DNA of 64,000 bases. Origin: Homoserinimonas sedimenticola (lineage in GTDB: Bacteria; Actinomycetota; Actinomycetes; Actinomycetales; Microbacteriaceae). The notes beneath the pieces are model-generated. The model had not been told where the DNA came from. It was given only the letters and a program-made list of their open reading frames with translations, and made no database searches. Positions 17,111 through 25,422 of this stretch are shown here, one piece after another. The stretch's first letter is position 1. The number at the start of each line of letters is the position of its first letter. Both the position numbers and the translations under genes were made by a program. The DNA lies in NCBI RefSeq assembly GCF_026094475.1, contig NZ_JAPELL010000001.1, positions 1,884,326-1,948,325 of the forward strand, written 5' to 3'.

Positions 17111-18678
17111 CGCAGAACCCCACCGTCGCCATCGTCGGCAGCGGACCCATCGGCTCGGCCTACGCGCGCATCATCCTCGAGTCGACACCGAATGCCCGTG
17201 TCGTCATGTTCGAGGCGGGCCCGCAGGTCACCGAGCGGCCCGGCGAGAGTGTGCGCAACATCGCCGACCCCGAGAAGAAGGCGCTCGCGCGCGAGATGTC
17301 GCAGGGGCCGCAGGCGGGCGCCCACCGGGAGACGCTCGGCATCCCCGCCGCTGCGGTCGTCGAGGGCATGTTCACGGCCCGGCAGGGCACCCACCTCTTC
17401 GACTTCGGCGGCGAGGGCTCGGCGCACGCGCCCACCTTCCCGGCGGCGGCGGGTGCCACCAACGTCGGCGGTCAGGGAGCCCACTGGACATGCGCGACAC
17501 CGCGGCCCTCGTTCGGCGAGAAGGTCTCGTTCATCGACGACGAAGAGTGGGATGGCTTGATCGAGAAGGCCGAGGAGCTGCTGCACGTGCAAAGCGCGGC
17601 ATTCGCCGACTCCGCGCTCGGGGCCGCCATCCGCTCGCTGCTCGAGGAGGAGTTCGCGGGCGAGTTCCCCGAGGGCTATGGTCCGAGCACCCTGCCGGTC
17701 GCGGGTGACCCGCAGCCCGACGGCACCATGCGCTGGGCGGGCGTCGACGTCGTACTGGGGCCGCTCATCGAGCCGGGGCATCCGCTCGCCTCCCGCTTCG
17801 AGCTGCGCGACCTCACGCTCGTGCGCCGTGTCGAGCACAACGGCGCGGTCGTCACGGGTGTCACGGTCGAGGACCTGCGCACGCGCGAGACGGAGACGAT
17901 CGCGGCCGACGTGGTCGTGGTGGCGGCGGACGCGTTCCGTTCCCCGCAGCTGCTCTGGGCATCTGGCATCCGCCCCGCGGCGCTCGGTCGCTACCTCACG
18001 GAGCACCCCGTCGTGATCTCGACCGTAGCCCTCGACGGCGAGCGGATGCGCCGCTTCGCGAGCGAGGCCGACCTCGACCAGGAACTCGCCCGCCGCGCCA
18101 AGAACCCGGCCGACCCCGTCGCGGCCGTCAACCGCATCCCCTACTCGGAGCCCGACCACCCCTACTCGCTGCAGATCATGTATGCCGAGCAGCCGCCGTT
18201 CCCGCTCGACCCCGAGCATCCGCACTCAGGCAACCGTTGGGGTTACGTCAACATGGGATACGGCCTGCGCAAGCACCCCCGGGTGGAGGACGGCGTGACC
18301 TTCCACGACGACGAGCTCGACTACCGCGGCTTCCCCAACATGACGATCGAGTACGAGCTCACCGAGCAGGAGCAGGCCGAAGTGGCGGATGCCACGGTTC
18401 GCCTCCGCCGCGTCGGCGACACCCTCGGCACCTTCATCGCCGAGCCCCGGCTCCTGCCCAACGGCTCGAGCCTGCACTACCAGGGCACCATGCGGATGGG
18501 CCAGGCCGACGACGGCACCTCGGTCGCCGACCCGTGGTCGCGCGTCTGGGGCTTTGAGAATCTCGTCGTGGGCGGCAACGCGCTCATCCCGACCGCGACC
18601 GCAATGAACCCCACCCTCATGAGTGTCGCGATCGCGGTGCGCGGAGCGCGCAAGGTGGCGGAGCAGCTCGGGGCGTAG
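17107..18678 (+). CDS. GMC-type FAD oxidoreductase, second C-glycoside/pyranose oxidase-like
   Basis: Flavoprotein of 523 residues, paralogous to 5282-6793. FAD-binding GSGPIGSAYARI is at about residues 13-24. The catalytic pair is His457 in SLHYQGTMRMG and Asn501 in AMNPTLMS. Both paralogues share the early block GP-V/T-x4-PG and the DGTSV segment near the end. Co-transcription with an MFS transporter under a ROK-type operator suggests an inducible oxidation module separate from the ABC-linked one. Whether the substrate is a C-glycoside or a free pyranose cannot be read from sequence. Confidence 0.82.
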   Translation: MTQNPTVAIVGSGPIGSAYARIILESTPNARVVMFEAGPQVTERPGESVRNIADPEKKALAREMSQGPQAGAHRETLGIPAAAVVEGMFTARQGTHLFDFGGEGSAHAPTFPAAAGATNVGGQGAHWTCATPRPSFGEKVSFIDDEEWDGLIEKAEELLHVQSAAFADSALGAAIRSLLEEEFAGEFPEGYGPSTLPVAGDPQPDGTMRWAGVDVVLGPLIEPGHPLASRFELRDLTLVRRVEHNGAVVTGVTVEDLRTRETETIAADVVVVAADAFRSPQLLWASGIRPAALGRYLTEHPVVISTVALDGERMRRFASEADLDQELARRAKNPADPVAAVNRIPYSEPDHPYSLQIMYAEQPPFPLDPEHPHSGNRWGYVNMGYGLRKHPRVEDGVTFHDDELDYRGFPNMTIEYELTEQEQAEVADATVRLRRVGDTLGTFIAEPRLLPNGSSLHYQGTMRMGQADDGTSVADPWSRVWGFENLVVGGNALIPTATAMNPTLMSVAIAVRGARKVAEQLGA

Positions 18679-18689
18679 GGGGCGGAGCG

Positions 18690-18815
18690 GTCCGGGCGGC
18701 CCGCCCGTCCCGCCCGCCCGTCCCGACCGCCCTGCCCGCTCGCCCGCCCGCCTGTCCTGCCCGTTCGGCCGCCCGCCCGCCCGCCCCGGCCCCCGTGTCC
18801 CGCCCGGCCCTCGTC
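18690..18815. repeat. Cytosine-rich low-complexity tract (CCCGCCCG)
   Basis: About 125 bp of nearly A-free sequence made of irregular CCCG and CCGCC units, strongly C-rich on the + strand, directly after the oxidase stop and before two palindromes. No gene is supported here. Confidence 0.8.
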
Positions 18816-18819
18816 CCAT

Positions 18820-18885
18820 CAGCGCGGTGTTTTCTGCTCAACGCGCGGTCGCGTGCCGCAGCGTTGAGCAGAAAACACCGCGCTG
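18820..18885. repeat. Dispersed palindrome, copy 2
   Basis: CAGCGCGGTGTTTTCTGCTC and its complement enclose an apical stem CAACGC/GCGTTG. Compared with copy 1 (CAGCGC/GCGCTG), both sides of the apical stem changed together, so pairing is kept. It follows the flavin-oxidase operon. Confidence 0.88.
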
Positions 18886-18927
18886 TACGAGCGGATGCTC
18901 GGGGTGAACGAAGCCGCCCTTCCCGAC

Positions 18928-18991
18928 GTTGCGGTGTTTTCTGCGCGGCGCGGCACATTCTGCCGCCGCATCGCGCACAAAACACCGCAAC
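18928..18991. repeat. Dispersed palindrome, copy 3 (divergent arms)
   Basis: GTTGCGGTGTTTTCTGCGCG pairs with CGCGCACAAAACACCGCAAC with one mismatch. It keeps the GCGGTGTTTT core but has other flanks and a TGCGCG apex, so it is a diverged family member 42 bp from copy 2. Confidence 0.85.
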
Positions 18992-19063
18992 GCGGCGCCG
19001 GGCGACGCTGCGCCGGTGTGCGGAGGGGTAGACGAACCCCGTGGGAGATGCGAGAGTCGCCCC

Positions 19064-19240
19064 ATGAGACTCACGAGAGCCCGATCTGGACGGATGCTCG
19101 GCGGCGTGTGTGCCGGAATCGCGCTGCACTTCGGCTGGGATGTCGCGCTGCTGCGCATCCTCGTCGTGGTCGGCACCCTCTTCGTGGGGGCGACCGTGCT
19201 CGCCTACATTGCGCTGTGGATGCTCATGCCCGCCGACTAG
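19064..19240 (+). CDS. Small PspC-domain membrane protein
   Basis: A 58-residue protein beginning MRLTRARSGRMLGGVCAG, the usual opening of PspC domains, followed by two hydrophobic stretches (ALLRILVVVGTLF and VLAYIALWMLM). It is a single-domain form, inserted in the cytoplasmic membrane. PspC proteins take part in envelope-stress responses in other bacteria. No psp partner genes lie nearby. The ATG at 19064 has only a weak ribosome-binding site. Confidence 0.75.
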   Translation: MRLTRARSGRMLGGVCAGIALHFGWDVALLRILVVVGTLFVGATVLAYIALWMLMPAD

Positions 19241-19352
19241 GGGACCATCACGCGATTGACATGCGCCGGCCCGCGACCGGTCTGCGGGTGACGCAGGGGG
19301 CAGTGAAGGGGTAGGAGGCCGTCTCCCTCCGCTCCCTCTCCACCAACGTTCG

Positions 19353-19420
19353 GGAGGAGAATTCGCGCGACACGCCGCCCTCCCGCCCGCTTCAGCGGCG
19401 CGTCGCGCAGATTCTCCTCC
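19353..19420. repeat. Long 26-bp inverted repeat in the 19241-19573 gap
   Basis: Arms 19353-19378 and 19395-19420 (GGAGGAGAAT..GCGCGAC against GTCGCGC..ATTCTCCTCC) pair with three mismatches around a 16-base loop. It has no T tract. It is unlike the GCGGTGTTTT family. The remainder of this 330-bp gap holds the iron box and no gene. Confidence 0.75.
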
Positions 19421-19497
19421 GAATCAGATGGCGCGCCGCCCGTGCTGCGTCCCGCGTTGCGGAGGACACCGAGTTGCAGAGAACGCCTCGCTCACTC

Positions 19498-19516
19498 TAA
19501 GGTGAGCCTTACCTAA
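19498..19516. promoter_or_regulatory. DtxR/IdeR-type iron box
   Basis: TAAGGTGAGCCTTACCTAA matches the DtxR consensus TTAGGTTAGGCTAACCTAA at 15 of 19 positions and keeps both AGGT/ACCT half sites. It lies 58 bp before the siderophore-binding protein gene, so the operon is expected to be repressed when iron is plentiful. Confidence 0.85.
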
Positions 19517-19573
19517 GTCGACCGGCCCCCGAGAGCATGCGCCGTCGGCATCCCCTCACTATTGGAGCACCCT

Positions 19574-20590
19574 ATGCGTTCACGTCGCGCCGTCGCCACT
19601 GCGGGTATCGCCGTCGCCGCCGCCCTCACTCTCGCCGCCTGCAACGGCACGACGGATGCCGCGGGCGACGACGCCGCCGAGGGTGGCATCACGATCGAGC
19701 ACGCGCTCGGCACGACGACCATCCCCGAGAACCCGGAGCGCATTGCGACCGTCAACTGGGCCAACCACGAGGTGCCGCTCGCGCTCGGTGTCGTGCCGGT
19801 CGGCATGGCGGCCGCGAACTTCGGCGACGATGACGGCGATGGCCTCCTGCCCTGGGTCGAGGAGAAGCTTGAGGAGCTGGGCGCCGAGACCCCCGTGCTC
19901 TTCGATGAGACCGACGGCATCGACTTCGAGGCCGTCGCCGACACGAACCCCGACGTGATCCTCGCCGCGTACTCGGGCCTCACGCAGGAGGACTACGACA
20001 CGCTGAGCGAGATCGCCCCCGTCGTCGCCTACCCCGAGGCGCCGTGGGCCACGTCCTGGCGTGACGTGATCGAGTTCAACTCCGCGGGCATGGGCATGGC
20101 CGAGGAGGGCGAGCAGCTGGTCGCCGACATCGAGCAGGAGATCGAGGACTCGCTCGCCGAGTACCCGCAGCTCGAGGGCAAGAACACCATGTTCCTCACC
20201 CACGTCGACCCGGCCGACCTGAGCGAGGTCAGCTTCTACACGATGTTCGACACCCGCGCCGCCTTCTTCGAGGACCTCGGCCTCAGCACACCGCAGAGCG
20301 TGACGGATGCCTCGGAGGAGGGCGCCTACTCGGGCACCATCAGCGCCGAGCAGGTCGACACTTTCGCCGACGTCGACATCATCGTGACCTACGGCGATGA
20401 GGAGCTCGTCGCGACGCTGGAGGGCGACCCGCTCCTCTCGCAGATGCCGGCCGTTGCCAACGGAGCCATCGTCTCGCTCCCCGGCTCGAGCCCGCTCGGC
20501 ACGGCCGCCAACCCGACGCCGCTCGCGATCTCGTGGGTGCTCGACGACTACCTGGCGCTTCTCGCCGAGGCCGCCGACAAGGCGGAGTGA
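19574..20590 (+). CDS. Ferric-siderophore ABC importer binding lipoprotein
   Basis: Extracellular binding protein of 338 residues (FecB/FhuD/FepB class). The ATG at 19574 follows a TTGGAG ribosome-binding site; a TTG at 19562 is a less likely start. The signal peptide ends in the lipobox LAAC with Cys23. The mature protein has the family blocks IPENPERIATVNW and DFEAVADTNPDVILAAYSG, and ends with the usual helical pair region. It heads an operon of two permeases, an ATPase and a siderophore-interacting reductase under an iron box. Confidence 0.93.
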   Translation: MRSRRAVATAGIAVAAALTLAACNGTTDAAGDDAAEGGITIEHALGTTTIPENPERIATVNWANHEVPLALGVVPVGMAAANFGDDDGDGLLPWVEEKLEELGAETPVLFDETDGIDFEAVADTNPDVILAAYSGLTQEDYDTLSEIAPVVAYPEAPWATSWRDVIEFNSAGMGMAEEGEQLVADIEQEIEDSLAEYPQLEGKNTMFLTHVDPADLSEVSFYTMFDTRAAFFEDLGLSTPQSVTDASEEGAYSGTISAEQVDTFADVDIIVTYGDEELVATLEGDPLLSQMPAVANGAIVSLPGSSPLGTAANPTPLAISWVLDDYLALLAEAADKAE

Positions 20591-20600
20591 TCGTCACAGC

Positions 20601-21644
20601 GTGACCACAGCCGTCAGCCCACCCGAGTCGGGCGTCGCGATCCTGCGACGCCCGACCCGAGTGCGTCTGCTGTGGCTTCTCGTGGTCGCGGCGGTGCTCG
20701 TGGCGCTCGCCGTCGCATCCGTCGCGATCGGGTCGCGGGATGTCACGTGGGCCGACATTCTCGCGGGTGTCGGCGGTTCCATCGACACGATCGAGCAGGC
20801 CGCCGTCTACACGCGCGTGCCGCGCACCGTGCTCGCCATTCTGGTGGGTGCGGCGCTCGCCGTCTCGGGTGCCGTCATGCAGGGGGTGACGCGCAACCCG
20901 CTGGGTGACCCTGGCATCCTCGGCATCAACATGGGCGCCTCGCTCGCCGTCATCACGGGGATGGCCTGGTTCGGCATCGGCAGCGCGGTGGGCCAGATCT
21001 GGGCCGCCATTGCGGGCGCGGGCATCACCGCCGTGCTCGTCTATGTGCTCGGCTCGATGGGGCGTGGGGGTGCGACACCCCTCAAGTTGGCGCTGGCGGG
21101 AGCCGCGACATCCGCCGCCCTCGCGTCGTTCATCATCGCGGTGGCGCTGCCGCGCGGGGACATCTCGGCGAACATCCGCTCCTGGCAGATCGGGGGAGTC
21201 GGCGGCGCGAACTTCGAGAACATGCAGCACGCCGTGCCGTTCCTCGTCGTCGGCTTCGTGGTGAGCATGCTCTCGGCGCGCAGCCTCAACTCGCTGGCTC
21301 TCGGCGACGATGTCGCGGCGGGGCTTGGCGAACGAGTGGCGACGGCGCGTGCTGCCGCAGCCATCGGCTCTGTCATGCTGTGCGGGGCGGCGACCGCCGT
21401 CGCGGGGCCCATCGCCTTCGTCGGTCTTGTCATCCCGCACCTCTGTCGACTCCTCGTCGGCGTCGATCATCGATGGCTGCTGCCCTTCTCGGCCCTCACG
21501 GGATCCGGGCTCCTCGTCGCTGCCGACGTGCTCGGCCGCATCGTCGCGCGGCCCAGCGAGATCGACGTGGGAATCATCACGGCGTTCGTGGGTGCGCCGT
21601 TCTTCATCGCGGTTGTGCGCCGCCAGAAGGTGCGTGAACTGTGA
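20601..21644 (+). CDS. Siderophore ABC importer permease (FecCD family)
   Basis: Inner-membrane permease of 347 residues from a GTG at 20601. Family hallmarks: RVPRTVLAILVGAALAVSGAVMQG, the RNPLGDPGILG loop, and GPIAFVGLVIPHLCRLLVG near residue 270. Nine to ten hydrophobic segments are visible. It overlaps the next permease by 4 bp (GTGA) and forms a heterodimer with it. Confidence 0.94.
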   Translation: MTTAVSPPESGVAILRRPTRVRLLWLLVVAAVLVALAVASVAIGSRDVTWADILAGVGGSIDTIEQAAVYTRVPRTVLAILVGAALAVSGAVMQGVTRNPLGDPGILGINMGASLAVITGMAWFGIGSAVGQIWAAIAGAGITAVLVYVLGSMGRGGATPLKLALAGAATSAALASFIIAVALPRGDISANIRSWQIGGVGGANFENMQHAVPFLVVGFVVSMLSARSLNSLALGDDVAAGLGERVATARAAAAIGSVMLCGAATAVAGPIAFVGLVIPHLCRLLVGVDHRWLLPFSALTGSGLLVAADVLGRIVARPSEIDVGIITAFVGAPFFIAVVRRQKVREL

Positions 21645-22693
21645 GCGGGCTGATGCAGGCCGCTCCAGAGTCGGTCGAGAGGGTCGCTGCCCTCCGCGAT
21701 CAGCGCGCCCTCCGCCGCGGAGTTGTCATCTCGGTGCTCGCCTCCGCCATCGCCATCGTCTTCGCCGTCAGCCTCATGGTGGGGCAGACCTTCTACCCGC
21801 CCGCCGACGTGGTCCGGGTCATCCTCGGCGACGATGTCGCGGGCGCCTCCTTCACGGTCGGTTGGCTGCGGCTGCCCCGGGCGGTGCTCGCGATCGTCGT
21901 GGGGCTCAGCTTCGGTCTCGCGGGCGTCGCGTTCCAGACCATGCTTCGCAACCCGCTCGCGAGTCCCGACATCATCGGCATCAGCGAGGGCGCGAGCGCC
22001 GCGGCGGCGGTGGGAATCATCATGTTCTCGCTGAGCGGGACGGGCGTCTCGGCGCTCGCGATCGCCGCGTCGCTCGGGGTTGCCCTCCTCATTTATGGTC
22101 TCGCCTACCGGGGCGGAGTCGCGGGAACCCGCCTGATCCTGATCGGAATCGGCATCGCCGCGATGCTGCGCAGCGTGACCGCCTATACGCTCTCGCAGGC
22201 CGGCCAGTGGGACCTCCAGGAGGCGCTGCGCTGGCTCACCGGCAGTCTCAATGGCGCCTCGTGGGAGCAGGCCATCCCGGCATTCTTTGCTCTCGTTGTG
22301 CTCGGCCCCCTCCTGCTCGGGGCCTCGCGGAACCTCTCCGCCATGCAGCTTGGCGACGACACGGCGGCGGCCCTGGGCGTGCGGGTCGAGCGCACCCGCC
22401 TGCTCGTGGTGGTCTCCGCAGTGGGGCTGATCGCCTTCGGGACCGCCGCCGCCGGCCCTGTCGCCTTCGTCGCATTCCTCGCGGGGCCCATCGCGGCACG
22501 GCTCATCGGACCCCGCGGCTCCCTGCTCCTGCCGGCCGCCCTGGTCGGCGCGCTGCTCGTGCTCGTCGCCGACCTCCTCGGGCAGTACGCCTTCGGCACG
22601 AGATTCCCCGTCGGAGTCGTCACGGGCGTGCTCGGCGCCCCCTACCTGATCTATCTCATCGTCCGCACCAACCGCGCGGGAGGCTCACTGTGA
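21641..22693 (+). CDS. Siderophore ABC importer permease (FecCD family)
   Basis: Second permease of the importer, 350 residues from GTG 21641. It shows RLPRAVLAIVVGLSFGLAGVAFQ, RNPLASPDIIGI and GPVAFVAFLAGPIAARLIG, in the same order as its neighbour. In the last block the usual Pro-His of GLIVPHLAR-type motifs is replaced by AGPIAARL, as is normal in the FecD-type partner. It overlaps the ATPase gene by 4 bp. Confidence 0.94.
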   Translation: MSGLMQAAPESVERVAALRDQRALRRGVVISVLASAIAIVFAVSLMVGQTFYPPADVVRVILGDDVAGASFTVGWLRLPRAVLAIVVGLSFGLAGVAFQTMLRNPLASPDIIGISEGASAAAAVGIIMFSLSGTGVSALAIAASLGVALLIYGLAYRGGVAGTRLILIGIGIAAMLRSVTAYTLSQAGQWDLQEALRWLTGSLNGASWEQAIPAFFALVVLGPLLLGASRNLSAMQLGDDTAAALGVRVERTRLLVVVSAVGLIAFGTAAAGPVAFVAFLAGPIAARLIGPRGSLLLPAALVGALLVLVADLLGQYAFGTRFPVGVVTGVLGAPYLIYLIVRTNRAGGSL

Positions 22694-23526
22694 CCACCAC
22701 CCATACACTCCAGGCCGAGCAGTTGACGCTCGGCTACGGCGACCGCACCGTCATCGAGGGGCTCAACCTGACCGTGCCCGCCGGTCGCATCACGGCCATC
22801 GTCGGCCCGAACGCGTGCGGCAAGTCGACTCTGCTCCGCTCGATGTCACGGCTGCTCGCGCCGCGACACGGCCAGGTGCTCCTCGACGGCAGGCAGGTGC
22901 ACCGGATGCCCGCCAAGGAGCTCGCACGCACGCTCGGCCTGCTCCCGCAGTCGCCCATTGCACCCGACGGCATCACGGTCGCCGACCTGGTGGGCCGTGG
23001 GCGGCATCCGCACCACGGCGTCTTCACGCGGTGGACGCACGACGACGACGTCGCCGTGGCCGAGGCGCTGGAGGCGACCGAGACCCTCGAGCTCTCCGAC
23101 CGCCCTGTGGACGAGCTCTCGGGCGGCCAGCGCCAGCGAGTCTGGATCGCGATGGCGCTCGCCCAGCAGACCGATGTGCTGCTGCTCGACGAGCCGACGA
23201 CCTTCCTCGATGTGAGCCACCAGCTCGACGTGCTTGACCTGCTCGTCGACCTCAACCAGCGCCGCGGCACGACCATCGTCATGGTGCTGCACGACCTCAA
23301 CATGGCGGCCCGCTACGCCGACCACCTCATCGCGCTTGACGCCGGGCGCGTGCACGCCGCGGGTGCCCCCGAGGAGGTGCTCACGGCTGAGTGCGTGCAG
23401 GCCGTCTTCGGCATCCCGAGCACTGTGATCACCGACCCGACCTCGGGCAAGCCGCTCATGCTGCCGATCGGCCGACACCACGCCACCCCGTCCACGACCC
23501 ACGACGCCGAGATGAGTGCCCTGTGA
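22690..23526 (+). CDS. Siderophore ABC importer ATP-binding protein
   Basis: ATPase of 278 residues from GTG 22690. Walker A is GPNACGKST (Ala in place of the common Gly), signature LSGGQRQRVW, Walker B VLLLDEPTTFLD, and the switch His is in VLHDLN. The block GRGRHPHHGVF matches ATPases of FepC/FhuC type. It energises the two permeases upstream. A His/Thr-rich C-terminal tail of about 25 residues is not part of the fold. Confidence 0.95.
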   Translation: MTTTHTLQAEQLTLGYGDRTVIEGLNLTVPAGRITAIVGPNACGKSTLLRSMSRLLAPRHGQVLLDGRQVHRMPAKELARTLGLLPQSPIAPDGITVADLVGRGRHPHHGVFTRWTHDDDVAVAEALEATETLELSDRPVDELSGGQRQRVWIAMALAQQTDVLLLDEPTTFLDVSHQLDVLDLLVDLNQRRGTTIVMVLHDLNMAARYADHLIALDAGRVHAAGAPEEVLTAECVQAVFGIPSTVITDPTSGKPLMLPIGRHHATPSTTHDAEMSAL

Positions 23527-24434
23527 CGACAACAACCACCGCCCGCCCTTCCACGAGCGCCTTCGCGACCCGCGTCGCCGCCATTACGCGCCTCACACCC
23601 CACTTCACCCGGGTGACGCTTGAGGGCGATGAGCTGTGCCACTTCGGCACGGACGGTCACGACCAGCGCATCAAGCTCGTCCTGCCCCTGCCGGGCGACC
23701 GCTACAGCGACTTCGGCCTCTTCGACGACCCGGGGGACGACCGAATGTCGTGGGTACGTCGCTGGCGCGAACTGCCCGACGCCGACCGCAATCCCATCCG
23801 CACCTACAGCGTGCGGGCGGTGCGTCCCGAGCTGTCGCAGATCGACGTCGACTTCGTGCTGCACGGCACGGAGGGTCCCGCATCGGCATGGGCGGATGCC
23901 GCGGCCATCGGTGACCCGCTCATCATCGTGGGCCCGGACTCGCGCGGCGAGGCATCCGGTCGCGGCATCGAATGGAAGCCGGGCACTGCCACCAACGTGC
24001 TCCTCGCGGGGGACGAAACCGCCGTGCCCGCCATCTGCTCCATCATTGAGCGGCTCGGCGAGCACATGTCGGGGCTCGCACTCATCGAGGTGCCAACCGC
24101 CGCAGACGCGGTGCCCGTCACGACGGCCTCGGGTGTGGAGGTGCGCTGGCTCGCCCGCGACGACAACCCGCACGGCGCCCTCCTCACGAGCGCCGTCGAG
24201 GAGTGGGGCCGTGCGCGCGCGGGAACTCCCCGCGTCGACGAGGAGCTCGCCCTGATGCCGGACGGCATCGTGTGGGATGCGCCCACGGGCGTGGGCGAGG
24301 AGTACGCCTGGCTTGCGGGGGAGTCGAGCGTCATCACGGGCATCCGCCGCCATCTGGTGCGGGACCTCGGCGTGGACCGTACCTCGGTTGCGTTCATGGG
24401 GTACTGGCGCAAGGGGCGAGCGGAGGGTTCGTAG
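23523..24434 (+). CDS. Siderophore-interacting protein (FAD ferric-siderophore reductase)
   Basis: Protein of 303 residues of the ViuB/YqjH family, from GTG 23523 overlapping the ATPase stop. The FAD-binding motif RTYSVR is near residue 101, followed by LLAGDETAVPAICSI and the late GEEYAWLAGES and FMGYWRKG blocks. It reduces the imported ferric siderophore in the cytoplasm to free Fe(II). It completes the iron operon that starts at 19574. Confidence 0.92.
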   Translation: MTTTTTARPSTSAFATRVAAITRLTPHFTRVTLEGDELCHFGTDGHDQRIKLVLPLPGDRYSDFGLFDDPGDDRMSWVRRWRELPDADRNPIRTYSVRAVRPELSQIDVDFVLHGTEGPASAWADAAAIGDPLIIVGPDSRGEASGRGIEWKPGTATNVLLAGDETAVPAICSIIERLGEHMSGLALIEVPTAADAVPVTTASGVEVRWLARDDNPHGALLTSAVEEWGRARAGTPRVDEELALMPDGIVWDAPTGVGEEYAWLAGESSVITGIRRHLVRDLGVDRTSVAFMGYWRKGRAEGS

Positions 24435-24462
24435 CGCCGAAACCGCGCTGGTGGGGCATGTG

Positions 24463-24915
24463 CTACCGGTCGGGTGCGCTGTCACGCAGCGAGCGTGCCA
24501 TGCCTTGCAGCAGTCGGAAGGCGTCGCCCTGCTCGTTCGGCGTCATGCCCTCGAGCATCCTGATCTCGACGGATCGAACTGCAGCCGATGCTTTTTCGAG
24601 GCTCTCCTGGCCGAGCGGCGTGAGCTGCGTGGGAAGCACCTTGCCGATCCGGGCCTCGGCAGGCCTGGTCACGTAGCCGTCGCGTTCCATGGCCTGTAGC
24701 AGCACGTTCATCGACTGCCGGGTCACGAATGCTCCCCGCGCAAGCTCCGAGTTCGACAGTCCCGGGCGCTGCGCCAGCAACTCAAGGCACGCGTACTGGG
24801 TCACGTTCATTCCGAGTGGCCGCAGCGCTGCCTCCATGGCGGTGCGGAGGGCACTTGCCGCCTCTTTGAGGGCGTAGCCGAGAGACGTTGCGAGGTCGAT
24901 GCCGTCTTGACTCAT
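24463..24915 (-). CDS. MarR-family repressor
   Basis: Winged-helix regulator of 150 residues starting at the ATG complementary to 24913-24915. The HTH lies at about residues 48-72 (LSNSELARGAFVTRQSMNVLL), with the wing DGYVTRPAEARIGKV after it. It diverges from a glyoxalase-family gene across two identical-length palindromes (24914-24931 and 24942-24959), the first covering its own start codon. It most likely represses itself and the glyoxalase gene. Confidence 0.9.
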   Translation of the reverse strand: MSQDGIDLATSLGYALKEAASALRTAMEAALRPLGMNVTQYACLELLAQRPGLSNSELARGAFVTRQSMNVLLQAMERDGYVTRPAEARIGKVLPTQLTPLGQESLEKASAAVRSVEIRMLEGMTPNEQGDAFRLLQGMARSLRDSAPDR

Positions 24916-24959
24916 GTCAGCATTCTGACATGCGGTGTCGCATGTCAAAAAACTGACAT
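24914..24959. promoter_or_regulatory. Two MarR boxes between divergent genes
   Basis: ATGTCA-N6-TGACAT occurs twice, at 24914-24931 and 24942-24959, both perfect in the arms. They are centred 28 bp apart and fill the divergent promoter. Confidence 0.85.
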
Positions 24960-24978
24960 CGACCTTAGGAGCACTACC

Positions 24979-25347
24979 ATGCCCGTCACCGGACCCGACT
25001 TCATCTCCCTCCAGACCCGCGACGTGGGCGCCTCGCAGGCCTTCTACGAGCGATACCTCGGCCTGGTTCGCTCGCAGGCGGGCCCGCCGCACGCCGTCGT
25101 ATTCGAGACGAGCCCGATCGCGTTCGCTCTGCGAGACGTCACTCCCGGCACCGACCTCGCCTCGGTGAGCCAGCCCGGCATCGGTGCCGCCATCTGGATG
25201 CACGCGACCGACGCCCAGGCCATTCATGACGCTCTTGCCGCCGACGGCCACACGATCGTCTCAGCGCCTGCCGACGGTCCCTTCGGCCGCACCTTCACCT
25301 TCGCCGACCCCGACGGGTACCACGTCACGCTTCACGACAGGGCCTGA
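24979..25347 (+). CDS. VOC/glyoxalase-family protein
   Basis: Single-domain VOC protein of 122 residues from ATG 24979 with a TTAGGAGC ribosome-binding site. The pattern FISLQTRDVGASQAFYERYLG opens the fold and FTFADPDGYHVTLHD closes it, where the final His/Asp region contributes to the metal site. It is paired with the divergent MarR gene. Likely roles are detoxification or antibiotic/aldehyde resistance; the substrate is unknown. Confidence 0.85.
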   Translation: MPVTGPDFISLQTRDVGASQAFYERYLGLVRSQAGPPHAVVFETSPIAFALRDVTPGTDLASVSQPGIGAAIWMHATDAQAIHDALAADGHTIVSAPADGPFGRTFTFADPDGYHVTLHDRA

Positions 25348-25390
25348 GCCGGCTCCCGCGGCAACTCGGGCTGAGCGAGCGTGGCACCCC

Positions 25391-25422
25391 GCGGTGACGG
25401 ATGCCGCAGCATCCGTCACCGC
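25391..25422. terminator. Perfect 14-bp hairpin between convergent genes
   Basis: GCGGTGACGGATGC, loop CGCA, then its exact complement. It sits between the glyoxalase stop and the CopA stop, whose TGA is inside the stem. It probably ends transcription in both directions. Confidence 0.8.
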
